A stretch of 64,000 bases of DNA from Clostridium thailandense (GTDB taxonomy: Bacteria > Bacillota > Clostridia > Clostridiales > Clostridiaceae). The notes under the pieces were generated by a model that was not told where the DNA came from, did no database searches, and worked only from the letters and a program-made list of their open reading frames with translations. Location of the stretch: the NCBI RefSeq assembly GCF_019207025.1, contig NZ_JAEEGC010000039.1:1-64000 (forward strand), written 5' to 3'. Below are positions 20,900 to 29,880 of the stretch, in pieces; positions within the stretch are counted from its first letter, which is position 1; each line of letters opens with the position of its first letter. Position numbers and translations under genes: made by a program.

Positions 20900-20986
20900 G
20901 CCTCCACCATACATATTGATGACCGCCTGTAAGTGGCTTAAATAGCTGCTTACAGGTGGTTGTGTTTTTTGTTGAGAGAGGATAGC
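20900..20986 (+). repeat. Direct repeat of the ssrA 3' end, distal copy (possible att site)
   Basis: A second copy of the ssrA 3' terminus and terminator stands immediately after the AAA-ATPase gene. Its hairpin is CCGCCTGTAAG/CTTACAGGTGG followed by GTTTTTT, so it probably still terminates transcription. The upstream bases (GGTTAAGCCTCG) do not continue into tmRNA, so this is only the 3' tail of the gene. Confidence 0.75.
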
Positions 20987-21109
20987 TCCACTAAATTTAC
21001 ATTTCTAATAAAGTTATTTAAAAATTAAGTGTAATTTTATATTAGAGTTTATTTGCCTAAAGCAATAGTATATAATTGAAGTATATGTTGTATACCAAGG
21101 AGGTGCAGA

Positions 21110-21761
21110 ATGAAAGTTATTAATTATGAAGATATGATAATGAAACGGGCAATGGATATATTTGCAGAAGAAGGACTAAAATTCTTTGGTATTAATAAGA
21201 AAGTAAAAGAAATAGGGTCTACAGAAATAGTAGTATTGGAAGCTAAAAATATGTTTATGGATTATACATTTTTAATGGAAGATGACACATATATACACTT
21301 TGAATTTTAGACTACTAATAAAGGAATTAATGATTTAAGAAGATTTAGAGCATATGAAGCTTTACTAGGCTTCCAAACAGGTAAAGATGTGATAACATAT
21401 GTTGTTTATTCTGGAGATATAAAATTTTACACCTATTATGTCGGGAATATTAACTAAAGGTGAAAAGATATTAAATGCTATAAAGCTAGTAAAAAACGTA
21501 GATAAGCAATATAGATATGATGTTGAATCAATTCTATATGCCTTTGCAAGTAAATTTTTAGAAGGTAAAGATTTAGAAAAAGTGAAGGAGGAGTTAAAAT
21601 TGACTGAACTTGGTAAAAGTTTAAAGGATGAAGGTAAAAAAGAAAAAGCTATTGAAACAGCTAAAATAGCAATAAAAAAAGGAATGGATAACGAAATAAT
21701 AAGTGAATTAACTGGATTAAGTATAGAGGATATTGATTTAATCAGAGAAGTTTTAAAATAA
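21110..21761 (+). pseudogene. Decayed Rpn-family/PD-(D/E)XK nuclease-transposase gene
   Basis: The first part (21110-21310, strong AAGGAGGTG upstream) ends at YIHFEF with TAG at 21308. Reading straight through the stop continues TTNKGINDLRRFRAYEALLG and GFQTGKDVITYVVYSGDIKF, which is typical of the Rpn-like nuclease/transposase family, so the TAG replaces a sense codon (probably CAG). A frameshift or internal deletion near 21435 then moves the frame, and 21438-21761 gives the C-terminal part ending KKGMDNEIISELTGLSIEDI. The gene is therefore broken in at least two places. Confidence 0.75.
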
Positions 21762-21901
21762 GAGTTTGTGGAGAAATTCTCTTAAAAGTGGAACAGCCTA
21801 AGTAATATAATACCAAAATTAAAGTAATTACAGAGCATAAAAATCTAAAGATACTTATCACATATACTGGAAGAGATAAGTTTTTTAAAATTATAAATTA
21901 G

Positions 21902-21936
21902 AAACAGCATTAATATTAGTACTAATGCTGTTTTTG
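21902..21936 (+). terminator. Rho-independent terminator after the decayed nuclease gene
   Basis: CAGCATTA pairs with TAATGCTG, followed by TTTTTG. Confidence 0.75.
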
Positions 21937-21967
21937 TTTTAAAAGCAAAATTAGTTATTGAATATAT

Positions 21968-22246
21968 TTGAAAGATTACAGAAATTATGGATATATAATG
22001 TATAACGAAATTATATTAGATGAAAATGTTAATAATGATGTAGTTAGCAGTTTTAATTTGAAGATTAAGAGTGAATTAGAAAGAATGGAAAACTTAATTC
22101 AAAATTTATTAAAACTAGCTAAATTAGATGCAGGAGCAATTGAACTTAATAAGCAAAAGTGTAATCTTAGGGATTTCTTAGAAAGTATAATCATGAGATT
22201 GCAAACTCGTGCTCAACATGAAGGTAAATCAATTATATTAAGATGA
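21968..22246 (+). pseudogene. Histidine kinase fragment
   Basis: The 92-residue frame contains ELERMENLIQNLLKLAKLDA and RDFLESIIMRLQTRAQHEGK, matching the second helix of a HisKA dimerisation domain and the beginning of the ATPase domain of a sensor kinase. The phospho-acceptor His helix, the sensor part and the ATP-binding boxes are missing. There is no ribosome binding site before the TTG start. At about 22240 it runs directly into a fragment of an unrelated gene. Confidence 0.65.
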
Positions 22247-22454
22247 AATAATTAAAAGAGCAGAGAGTAAACTAGGAAGACGTTTTGGCGGATACAATCT
22301 ATACAGTAATAATTGAGAACATTTTTCTACTTGGTGTTCAACAGGTATTAGACAGTCCAGACAAGCACAGCATGTTAACATAAAGGATGGTAAAAGAGAT
22401 ATATGGGAAAAAGTTATAGATGTAGGAACAGTTATATTTTTGCAGTTACTTTGA
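22242..22454 (+). pseudogene. LRAT-like (NC-type) hydrolase fragment with nonsense mutation
   Basis: Frame 22242-22454 reads KRAESKLGRRFGGYNLYSNN, then a TGA stop at 22314, then EHFSTWCSTGIRQSRQAQHV. The LRAT-like family has the motif NNCEHF with the catalytic Cys exactly where the TGA stands, so a TGC codon appears to have become TGA. The N-terminal half with the first catalytic His is missing. The downstream part ends with a hydrophobic stretch like those of the family. Confidence 0.6.
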
Positions 22455-22515
22455 ATATATAATATTGCAATTGACGGTTGATTAGAAGAATATATCTAAC
22501 ACTTTGTCAAGAGTG

Positions 22516-22875
22516 TCAACAATTTAGTACAGTTGCAGATTTATACAATCTTGTATAGTTGCTACCTATGGATTGATGGTAATCACACATAATAAGTATT
22601 AAATTTCGTAAAGTTTCTTCAGTTAACTTTGTATACGAATGAATTCTACTAGATACAATTGTCATAAACTTATCAGTTATAAAAGAATCTAATAGATTAT
22701 ATTTATCTTCAAAATGAGCATAAAAGGTTGAGCGATTTACTGATGCTCTTTTAGAGATATCCTTAACGGTTATATCTTCGAAGGATTTTTCATTAGCTAA
22801 TGAAAGAAACGCTTCTTGAATTAAGTTATGAGTTTTGGTTACTTGACTATCATTTTTTTGAGATTTTGATATCAC
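22516..22875 (-). CDS. TetR/AcrR-family regulator, probably C-terminally truncated
   Basis: The 119-residue product has a clear TetR helix-turn-helix (about residues 12-58, EDITVKDISKRASVNRSTFYAHFEDKYNLL, quoted here only as a location). Family members are usually 180-200 residues; this one stops soon after the start of the ligand-binding domain. It starts at ATG 22875 with GGAAGGG upstream. Inverted bases CCAACA/TGTTGG at about 22949-22972 could be an operator or terminator. Because its neighbours are all broken genes, this one may also be decaying; the DNA-binding domain is intact. Confidence 0.7.
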   Translation of the reverse strand: MISKSQKNDSQVTKTHNLIQEAFLSLANEKSFEDITVKDISKRASVNRSTFYAHFEDKYNLLDSFITDKFMTIVSSRIHSYTKLTEETLRNLILIMCDYHQSIGSNYTRLYKSATVLNC

Positions 22876-23045
22876 ATTTTTCCCTTCCTAACTTAAATAG
22901 TATATATTTTCATCAAATTCATATCATAATTATGTTTTTATTAAGCAGCCAACACTATAGTATTTTTGTTGGTTGAAGTATTAATTTTAGTACATTATAA
23001 TCATAGCATACACAAATTGTTTTAAAAACAGGTAGTTAATAACTT

Positions 23046-23267
23046 AATTTTAATGGAGTAAAAGGGATAATTCCTGCTTTGTTCATAGTAGGAGATCGTG
23101 ATGTTGGTCTTAGTATTCCTGGAATGGATCAAATAATTTCTGAAATGTCTAATTTAGTTCCAAATCTTCGTCAAACTATCTTTCTTCAAGATTGTGGGCA
23201 TTGAGTTCAGCAAGAGAAACCAGAAGAGATTAGTACAGAGATAATTTCATTTATAAAAAGTCTTTAA
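23046..23267 (+). pseudogene. C-terminal fragment of an alpha/beta hydrolase
   Basis: The frame reads FNGVKGIIPALFIVGDRDVG and later LRQTIFLQDCGH, a TGA at 23202, then VQQEKPEEISTEIISFIKSL. This is the end of an epoxide-hydrolase-like alpha/beta hydrolase, where GHWVQQEKPEE carries the catalytic His; the TGA stands in the Trp position (TGG to TGA). The nucleophile-bearing N-terminal part is absent. The rest of the gap 22876-23405 shows no other gene. Confidence 0.65.
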
Positions 23268-23405
23268 TTCTCTATACGAAATGAATCAGTTAAATATGTA
23301 GGTAGAGAAGACAATTTAAAAACACTAATTGATGACTAGTATAAATTTTCATATAACTACAATAATAAAAATAGATTTAAATAGTTATTTAAGAGGAGGA
23401 ATATA

Positions 23406-24728
23406 ATGCAATTAGTAATAGAAGAAAAATTAAAAGAACTTGAAAAAAATTATAAAAATAAAAATCTTTCGTATTGGAAAGATTGGAAATGGCAACTGAA
23501 AAATTCAATAAAAACGATTAGTGCTTTTGAAAGACTTCTAAATATTAAATTTACTCATGAAGAAAGAGAAGAATTAGAGAAAATTACCTCAACGTTTCCT
23601 CTTTCTATAACACCATACTATTTATCATTAATTGATCCAGATGATTATAAACATGACCCAATATTTTTGCAGGCTTTTCCCTCTATAAACGAATCAATGG
23701 TTGGGAATCATGATATGGAAGATCCATTGTATGAAGATAAAGATAGCCCCGTTCCTGGAATAACACATCGGTATCCAGATAGAGTACTATTTCATATAAG
23801 TAATGTTTGTGCAATGTATTGTAGACACTGTACAAGAAAAAGAAAAGTGGGAGATGTATCATCCATTCCTAATAAAGAAGAATTAAAGAAAGGAATTGAT
23901 TACATAAGGAACACTCCTCAAATAAGAGATGTTTTGTTATCTGGAGGAGATGCATTATTACTAAGTGATGAAAATCTAGATTGGATATTAACTGAAATTC
24001 AAAAAATTTCTCATGTAGAAGTGATTAGAATAGGATCTAGAGTACCAGTTGTTCTCCCATATAGGATAACAGGTGACTTAGTAAATATGTTAAAAAAACA
24101 TCATCCTATATGGATAAATACTCATTTCAATCATCCAAGAGAACTTACAGAAGACTCAAAAGAAGCACTTAGAAAGCTTGCAGATGCAGGAATTCCTCTT
24201 GGGAATCAAAGTGTTCTGCTGGCTGGAATAAATGATTGTCCAGAGATCATTAAGAAGCTTTGCCAGCAATTAGTAAAAAATAGAGTTCGTCCATATTATC
24301 TATATCAATGTGATTTGTCTGAGGGTTTAGCTCATTTTAGAACTCCTGTTTCTAAAGGTATAGAGATTATGGAGCGTTTGATTGGGCATACAAGTGGATT
24401 TGCAGTTCCAAGATATGTAATTGATGCTCCGGGTGGAGGCGGTAAGATACCAGTTATGCCAAATTACTTTATTTCCTTTGCACCAAATAAAGTAATTTTA
24501 AGAAATTATGAAGGTATAATCACATCATATAAAGAGCCTGATAGCTATAAAAACCACGATTGCATTAAAGGCTGTGAAGATTGTAAGCTCATGATGAAAA
24601 CATATGAAGCTGATAAATATAAAGCTATAGGTATAGAGAAACTTTTATTGGATTCAGTTGATACTATATCATTGATTCCACAAAATAATAATAGATTACA
24701 AAGACGAGAAGATAATGATGAAGATTAA
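23406..24728 (+). CDS. ablA: L-lysine 2,3-aminomutase
   Basis: Radical-SAM, PLP-dependent enzyme that converts L-lysine to L-beta-lysine. The 440-residue product has the radical SAM triad CAMYCRHC (Cys135, 139, 142), a GGDALL SAM-binding motif and the PLP lysine in [11 protein letters not shown]. The start is ATG 23406 with AGAGGAGG just upstream. It overlaps ablB by 14 bases, so the two are translationally coupled. The gene symbol kamA is used when it serves lysine fermentation; the partner here is the acetyltransferase, which points to N-epsilon-acetyl-beta-lysine synthesis, an osmolyte pathway known from methanogens and some clostridia. Confidence 0.93.
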   Translation: MQLVIEEKLKELEKNYKNKNLSYWKDWKWQLKNSIKTISAFERLLNIKFTHEEREELEKITSTFPLSITPYYLSLIDPDDYKHDPIFLQAFPSINESMVGNHDMEDPLYEDKDSPVPGITHRYPDRVLFHISNVCAMYCRHCTRKRKVGDVSSIPNKEELKKGIDYIRNTPQIRDVLLSGGDALLLSDENLDWILTEIQKISHVEVIRIGSRVPVVLPYRITGDLVNMLKKHHPIWINTHFNHPRELTEDSKEALRKLADAGIPLGNQSVLLAGINDCPEIIKKLCQQLVKNRVRPYYLYQCDLSEGLAHFRTPVSKGIEIMERLIGHTSGFAVPRYVIDAPGGGGKIPVMPNYFISFAPNKVILRNYEGIITSYKEPDSYKNHDCIKGCEDCKLMMKTYEADKYKAIGIEKLLLDSVDTISLIPQNNNRLQRREDNDED

Positions 24729-25572
24729 TTATGATAAAACAGAGAAAATAGGTAATTCAATCATTAACCATGGTAAATATAATAATAGAATTTATTTAAT
24801 GAAATTAGACAAAAATGATTATCCTCAAATAATAGCTATTTTAGAAGAAAGAGCTAAGGAGAAATGTTATACTAAAATAGTCGGAAAAATACCTTATTCA
24901 TTAAAAGATGAATTTATTAAGGCCGGATATATTATAGAAGCCAATATTCCTGGATTCTATAATGGTGTTGAAGATGTGACTTTCATTAGTAAATATTTTA
25001 GTAAAGACAGGACTATTATAAAGGAAAGTAATAAAATAGAAAAAATAATTAATCTCTCTCAAACAAAAGATAAAATTAAGAAACAAATAGAAATTAACGA
25101 AGATTATCATTTTCATATTTGTGATGAAAATGATATAGATCAAATGTGTAAAATATACAAAGAAGTATTTAAAACATATCCATTTCCTATTCATGACCCA
25201 AAATACGTTAAAGAGACTATGAATAAGAATTTTATTTACTTTTCCATAAGAGTTAAAGATAAAATTGTATCTTTAGCTTCTACAGAAATGGATTATTCAT
25301 CTAAAAGTGTTGAAATGACTGATTTTGCAACATTACCACAATATAGAGGGCATGGGTTTAGTGTGTTTTTGCTAGCTAAAATGGAAGAAAAAATGAGACA
25401 AAGAAATTTTTATGTGGCATTTACTATTGCAAGATCTTTATCATATGGGATGAATATTACTTTTTCAAAATTAAATTATAATTATGGAGGTACTTTAATA
25501 AATAATACTAATATATCTGGTGATTTAGAGAGTATGAATGTATGGTATAAGATTCTTAGTGATATTAAATAA
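24715..25572 (+). CDS. ablB: Beta-lysine N6-acetyltransferase
   Basis: GNAT-family acetyltransferase that acetylates the epsilon amino group of beta-lysine, completing N-epsilon-acetyl-beta-lysine. The 285-residue product has a GNAT core in its C-terminal half, with the acetyl-CoA loop around [18 protein letters not shown] and ending [14 protein letters not shown]. Two ATG codons (24715 and 24718) are possible starts inside the end of ablA; no strong ribosome binding site is needed if it is coupled. Base composition is more AT-rich than the glycolytic genes. The neighbours upstream are pseudogenes, so the pair may have arrived horizontally, but this is inference. Confidence 0.88.
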   Translation: MMKINYDKTEKIGNSIINHGKYNNRIYLMKLDKNDYPQIIAILEERAKEKCYTKIVGKIPYSLKDEFIKAGYIIEANIPGFYNGVEDVTFISKYFSKDRTIIKESNKIEKIINLSQTKDKIKKQIEINEDYHFHICDENDIDQMCKIYKEVFKTYPFPIHDPKYVKETMNKNFIYFSIRVKDKIVSLASTEMDYSSKSVEMTDFATLPQYRGHGFSVFLLAKMEEKMRQRNFYVAFTIARSLSYGMNITFSKLNYNYGGTLINNTNISGDLESMNVWYKILSDIK

Positions 25573-25600
25573 AAATAGTGGAGTTCAAGGGGCACCCTTT

Positions 25601-25740
25601 ATCTCCACAATACATAAATTGTAAATTTGATACAATATAAAGGGAGTGGTTGCATTATAGGGTTTAAAACTATAAAGTTAACATAGTCGGAGTGCAAGTT
25701 AACTTTTGGTCATTCCAGCCTATAAGTACAACAGCCCTGT
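25601..25740. repeat. Family B repeat copy 2 and an ssrA-tail-like remnant
   Basis: 25681-25740 contains CGGAGTGCAAGTTAACTTTT, a diverged version of the family B core, followed by CTATAAGTACAACA, which recurs as CTATAAGTGCAACA at 60926. Just before it, 25601-25616 (ATCTCCACAATACATA) resembles the ssrA 3' junction CGCCTCCACCATACATA. The region lies between ablB and a convergent gene. Confidence 0.4.
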
Positions 25741-25744
25741 TTAT

Positions 25745-26158
25745 TTAATCATTTAATTCTTTTAATATTTTTAAAAAAGTTCCCTCATATTTTTCTAACA
25801 TACTAACAAAATTCTCTTCACCAAGGCCAAAGGAAATTTCTCCCTCTAATTTATTTTTAGAAATAGTAAATGTACCTTTCCCATTTTCGGCTATATATTT
25901 TTCACTAACCATCTCGGATATAACTCCAACAACATCGGCTAATTCATCACCAGTTAACGTAAGTGATTTCGTTTTATTAACACAACATTGATATAACACT
26001 TCTTCTATAAGATAACAATAGTAAGTACTTTTAGAAGCATGATTTTTTACATATATTACTCTCTCGTATATCTTTTTTTCTCTATCCGGGAAAAGATTCT
26101 GCGCCTTATCCAAAATTTCTGTTTGACCTCTTCTTTCTGCATCACTATTATAAAACAT
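25745..26158 (-). CDS. Hypothetical protein
   Basis: A 137-residue protein that I do not recognise. It is soluble-looking and acidic, with no signal peptide or membrane segment; it has two adjacent Cys in VLYQCCVNKTKS. The start is ATG 26158, chosen because GGAGGT lies 7 bases upstream; the in-frame ATG at 26173 overlaps that site. It is transcribed toward ablB, in the same direction as the hydrogenase genes but 138 bases after hydA, and has no obvious link to them. Confidence 0.6.
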   Translation of the reverse strand: MFYNSDAERRGQTEILDKAQNLFPDREKKIYERVIYVKNHASKSTYYCYLIEEVLYQCCVNKTKSLTLTGDELADVVGVISEMVSEKYIAENGKGTFTISKNKLEGEISFGLGEENFVSMLEKYEGTFLKILKELND

Positions 26159-26310
26159 ACACGATACCTCCATTAATATATATTTATAAAATTATAAGTT
26201 ATAATATTAACTTATAATGATATACTAAATTTAAATTCACAGAATAAAGTCCATCTTTAAAAACTATTAAACCCTTGTTAATTTAAAATAAACTTTGTAA
26301 AACATTTGCT

Positions 26311-28047
26311 TTAGAACTTATTTCTCTTTACATAATGAGTATGAAGAATTTGATGGCTTAGATCTCCATTGGGTTTTTCAAGGAATTCTTTATAAATTTT
26401 AGCTATATATGGATTTTTGTGTGATTTTCTAATCGGCATTTCTTTATCTTCTTCATAAATTGCTTGTGCTCTTTCATTTTTAATATTTCTAACAGCCAAA
26501 TCCTTTGCGGTTACTATAGGCTGTCCCCCACCAGTTACACAGCCGCCTGGGCACGCCATAACTTCAATGAAATCAATCTTTCTTTCTCCATCTTTCACCA
26601 TTTTGAGTAGAGTTCTAGCATTTCCAAGCCCATGAGCCACTGCTGCAGTGATTTTTTTACCATTTGGAAGTTCAACTTCAGATATCTTTATACCATTAAC
26701 CCCTCTAACAACTTCAAAATCAATATTATCTAATTCTTTATCTGCAATAATTTCAAAGACTGTTCTTAGAGCAGCTTCGGCGACGCCACCTGTAGCTCCA
26801 AATATTACAGCGGCCCCAGTAGATTCTCCCAGCGGATTATCGAAAATTTCATCTTCAAGATTTATAAAATCGATACCTGCTTCCTTAATCATTTGAGCTA
26901 ATTCTCTTGTAGTAAGAACATAATCAACATCCTGCATATTTTGATTAGAAAGCTCTTCTCTTTGTCTTTCAAACTTTTTTGCTACACAAGGCATTACAGA
27001 TACTACTACAATCTTCTCTGGATTTATTCCCATCTCCTTAGCAAAGTAAGTTTTGATTAGTGCACCTTCCATTTCATGAGGGGATTTACAAGTAGATAAA
27101 TTATCCAACATATCTGGATAGAAATGCTCTACAAACTTAACCCATCCCGGGCAGCAGGAAGTCATTAGTGGAAGGTTCTTGCCTTTTTCTAACCTGCTTA
27201 ACAGTTCTGTACCTTCCTCCATTATGGTAAGGTCTGCAGCAAAGTCTGTATCAAACACCTTATAGAATCCCAATTTTCTTAAGGCTGAAGCCATTTTGCC
27301 TGTGACTCTTGAACCTATTGGCATTCCAAATTCCTCTCCAATACCTACTCTTACAGCTGGAGCTGTTTGAACTATAACATACTTATCTTTATCAGATAAT
27401 ACTCTCCATACATTATCTATATCATTTTTTTCAGTTAGAGCGCCTACAGGACAAGCCATTATACATTGACCGCAATTTATGCAAACTGTATCACCAAGAG
27501 CTTTATCAAAAGCTGTTTCAATTTTTGTATTAAAGCCTCTGTTAGCAAATCCAATGGCATTTACAGTTTGTATATTAGAGCAGGTGCTTACACATCTTCC
27601 ACATAATATGCATTTTTCTGCATCTCTAACTATAGATGTTGAGGATAAATCTAGCGGCTTTATTACTCTTTCTCCTTCGTATTGTATATCTCTAACATTA
27701 AGTTCTTTAGCATAACTTTGAAGTTCACAATTCTCACTCCTACTGCAAATAGTGCATTCTCTTTTATGGTTTGACAGCAAAAGTTCAACCACCATTCGCC
27801 TAGTTTCTCTTACCGCAGGGGTATTAGTCTTAACTTCCATTCCTTCTTCTGCAGCTAGCGTACAAGAGGCGATAAGTTTAGGTCCTACTTCGACTACGCA
27901 TATTCTGCAGGACGAGCTTTTATTCACATCTTTAAGATAACAGAGACTTGGTATCTTTATGCCAATACTTCTTGCAGCTTCCAGTACAGTGGTTCCCTTT
28001 GGAACTTGAAGCTCTTTTCCATCAATTTTAAACTTAACCATCTCCAC
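26311..28047 (-). CDS. hydA: [FeFe] hydrogenase catalytic subunit
   Basis: Catalytic subunit of an NAD-linked, probably electron-bifurcating [FeFe] hydrogenase. The 578-residue product contains an N-terminal [2Fe-2S] domain (Cys in SLCYLKDVNKSSSCRICVVE), the HC3 site NHKRECTICSRSENC, two [4Fe-4S] motifs (CILCGRCVSTC, CINCGQCIMAC) and the three H-cluster signatures: TSCCPGW, MPCVAKKFE and EVMACPGGCVTGGGQP. All H-cluster ligands are present. The start is GTG 28047, eight bases after GGGAG; an earlier GTG at 28056 overlaps that site. It is last of four genes on the minus strand with hydB, hydD and hydC. Confidence 0.95.
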   Translation of the reverse strand: MEMVKFKIDGKELQVPKGTTVLEAARSIGIKIPSLCYLKDVNKSSSCRICVVEVGPKLIASCTLAAEEGMEVKTNTPAVRETRRMVVELLLSNHKRECTICSRSENCELQSYAKELNVRDIQYEGERVIKPLDLSSTSIVRDAEKCILCGRCVSTCSNIQTVNAIGFANRGFNTKIETAFDKALGDTVCINCGQCIMACPVGALTEKNDIDNVWRVLSDKDKYVIVQTAPAVRVGIGEEFGMPIGSRVTGKMASALRKLGFYKVFDTDFAADLTIMEEGTELLSRLEKGKNLPLMTSCCPGWVKFVEHFYPDMLDNLSTCKSPHEMEGALIKTYFAKEMGINPEKIVVVSVMPCVAKKFERQREELSNQNMQDVDYVLTTRELAQMIKEAGIDFINLEDEIFDNPLGESTGAAVIFGATGGVAEAALRTVFEIIADKELDNIDFEVVRGVNGIKISEVELPNGKKITAAVAHGLGNARTLLKMVKDGERKIDFIEVMACPGGCVTGGGQPIVTAKDLAVRNIKNERAQAIYEEDKEMPIRKSHKNPYIAKIYKEFLEKPNGDLSHQILHTHYVKRNKF

Positions 28048-28072
28048 TTTATTCACTCCCTATCTGCAGAAA

Positions 28073-29866
28073 TTATTTTTTTTCAATTGCTTTAAACGGG
28101 CACTTATTTGCACAAGCTCCACACTTTATACATTTACTTTCATCTATGCTATAAGGATGCCTAATCGTTCCGCTAATTGCGTTTACAGGGCATTGTCTAG
28201 CGCACAGACTGCAGCCTCTGCATAGTTCAGGATTAATACTATACTCTACCAATGCAGTACAAACGCCTGCTGGACATTTCTTATCTACAACATGTGCAAT
28301 ATATTCATCTTTAAAGTATTTTAATGTAGCCAAGACAGGATTTGGAGCTGTCTGCCCAAGTCCACATAAAGATGCAACCTTGATTTTCTTCGCCAAAGCT
28401 TCCAATTTATCCAGATCCTCCAAGGTACCGTTCCCAGCAGTTATCTTTTCTAATATTTCAAGCATTCTTTTGGTTCCTATTCTGCATGGAGTGCATTTAC
28501 CACAGGATTCATCCTTTATAAAATCAAGATAAAATCTTGCTACGTCTACCATACAGTTATCTTCATCCAATACAATCATTCCACCAGAACCCATCATTGA
28601 CCCTAGAGCAACTAAATTGTCATAATCAATTTTAGTATCTAGATTTTCAACTGTAATACATCCGCCAGAAGGGCCACCAGTTTGAACTGCCTTAAATTCT
28701 TTACCGTTAGGTATGCCGCCACCTATATCATAAATAATTTCTCTAAGAGTAATTCCCATGGGAACTTCTACAAGACCTGTATTGGTAATCTTTCCTCCTA
28801 AAGCAAAGACTTTTGTTCCTTTACTTTTTTCAGTGCCTATACCAGAGAACCATTTGTCACCTTTTAATATTATTTGAGCTATGTTTGCATAGGTTTCAAC
28901 ATTATTTATAACTGTTGGTTTACACCATAATCCACTTACAGCAGGGAATGGCGGCTTTGGATTTGGCATTCCTCTTTTACCTTCTATAGAGTTCATGAGG
29001 GCAGTTTCCTCTCCACATACAAAAGCTCCAGCACCTAACCTTATTTCAATATCAAAACTAAATTCTGTACCTAAAATATTATTACCTAAAAGTCCGTATT
29101 CTTTAGCTTGCTTTATAGCTGACTCTAATCTTTCAACGGCTAATGGATATTCGGCTCTAATATATATATAACCTTGTCCCGCACCTATAGCATACCCCCC
29201 AATAGCCATAGCTTCCAATACCGCATGTGGATCTCCTTCCAAGACTGAACGATCCATAAAAGCACCAGGATCTCCTTCATCCGCATTGCAAATTATATAT
29301 TTTTCATTACTCACCTGTTTGGCAGCAAATTCCCATTTTAGTCCTGTAGGGAATCCACCGCCTCCTCTTCCTCTCAAACCAGATTTCTTTAAAGTTTCTA
29401 CTACTTCTTGAGGCGTTAATTTAGATAAAACTTTTTCTAATGCCTTATAACCATCAACAGCAAGATATTCATCTATATTCTCAGGGTCTATAACCCCGCA
29501 ATTCCTAAGTGCTATTCTCATCTGCTTTTTATAAAATTCAACATTGTTTAAAGATCTTATACCATAATCATCAAGGGATTCGTAATAAGCCAATCTTTTT
29601 ACTACTCTTCCGTTTACAAGATGTTCATGCACAATTTCAGGTACATCTTTTATACTTACTTTACTATAGAATGTTCCCTCAGGATAAACAATCATTATAG
29701 GCCCTAGATCACAAAGTCCAAGGCAACCTGTTCTTATTACTTCGATTTCATTTTCTATTCTATGATTTTTCAACTCATTTTTTACAGAATTGGCAATATC
29801 CATTGCGCCTTCTATAGCACAACTAGTGCCTCCGCACACCAGCACCTGAGCACGAAATAAATTCAT
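28073..29866 (-). CDS. hydB: NADH-binding subunit of [FeFe] hydrogenase (NuoF-like)
   Basis: Flavin- and NAD(H)-binding subunit of the multimeric hydrogenase. The 597-residue product has an N-terminal thioredoxin-like [2Fe-2S] domain (CGGTSC...CLGLCDLGP), the NuoF FMN/NADH core with LRGRGGGGFPTGLKWE and CNADEGDPGAFMD, a [4Fe-4S] site in ESCGKCTPCRIGTKRM, and a C-terminal two-cluster ferredoxin domain (CRGCSLCARQCP, CIKCGACANKCP). The start is ATG 29866 after GGGAGGG; the ATG at 29881 is part of the overlap with the hydD stop. The domain set matches HydB of bifurcating hydrogenases, which oxidise NADH and ferredoxin together. Confidence 0.94.
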   Translation of the reverse strand: MNLFRAQVLVCGGTSCAIEGAMDIANSVKNELKNHRIENEIEVIRTGCLGLCDLGPIMIVYPEGTFYSKVSIKDVPEIVHEHLVNGRVVKRLAYYESLDDYGIRSLNNVEFYKKQMRIALRNCGVIDPENIDEYLAVDGYKALEKVLSKLTPQEVVETLKKSGLRGRGGGGFPTGLKWEFAAKQVSNEKYIICNADEGDPGAFMDRSVLEGDPHAVLEAMAIGGYAIGAGQGYIYIRAEYPLAVERLESAIKQAKEYGLLGNNILGTEFSFDIEIRLGAGAFVCGEETALMNSIEGKRGMPNPKPPFPAVSGLWCKPTVINNVETYANIAQIILKGDKWFSGIGTEKSKGTKVFALGGKITNTGLVEVPMGITLREIIYDIGGGIPNGKEFKAVQTGGPSGGCITVENLDTKIDYDNLVALGSMMGSGGMIVLDEDNCMVDVARFYLDFIKDESCGKCTPCRIGTKRMLEILEKITAGNGTLEDLDKLEALAKKIKVASLCGLGQTAPNPVLATLKYFKDEYIAHVVDKKCPAGVCTALVEYSINPELCRGCSLCARQCPVNAISGTIRHPYSIDESKCIKCGACANKCPFKAIEKK

Positions 29867-29880
29867 CCTATTCCCTCCCA

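Noticed and set aside
22261-22454. Whole-gene reading with selenocysteine
   Set aside because: Kept only as a question: the frame lacks its 5' half and a start codon, so a functional selenoprotein is unlikely here.
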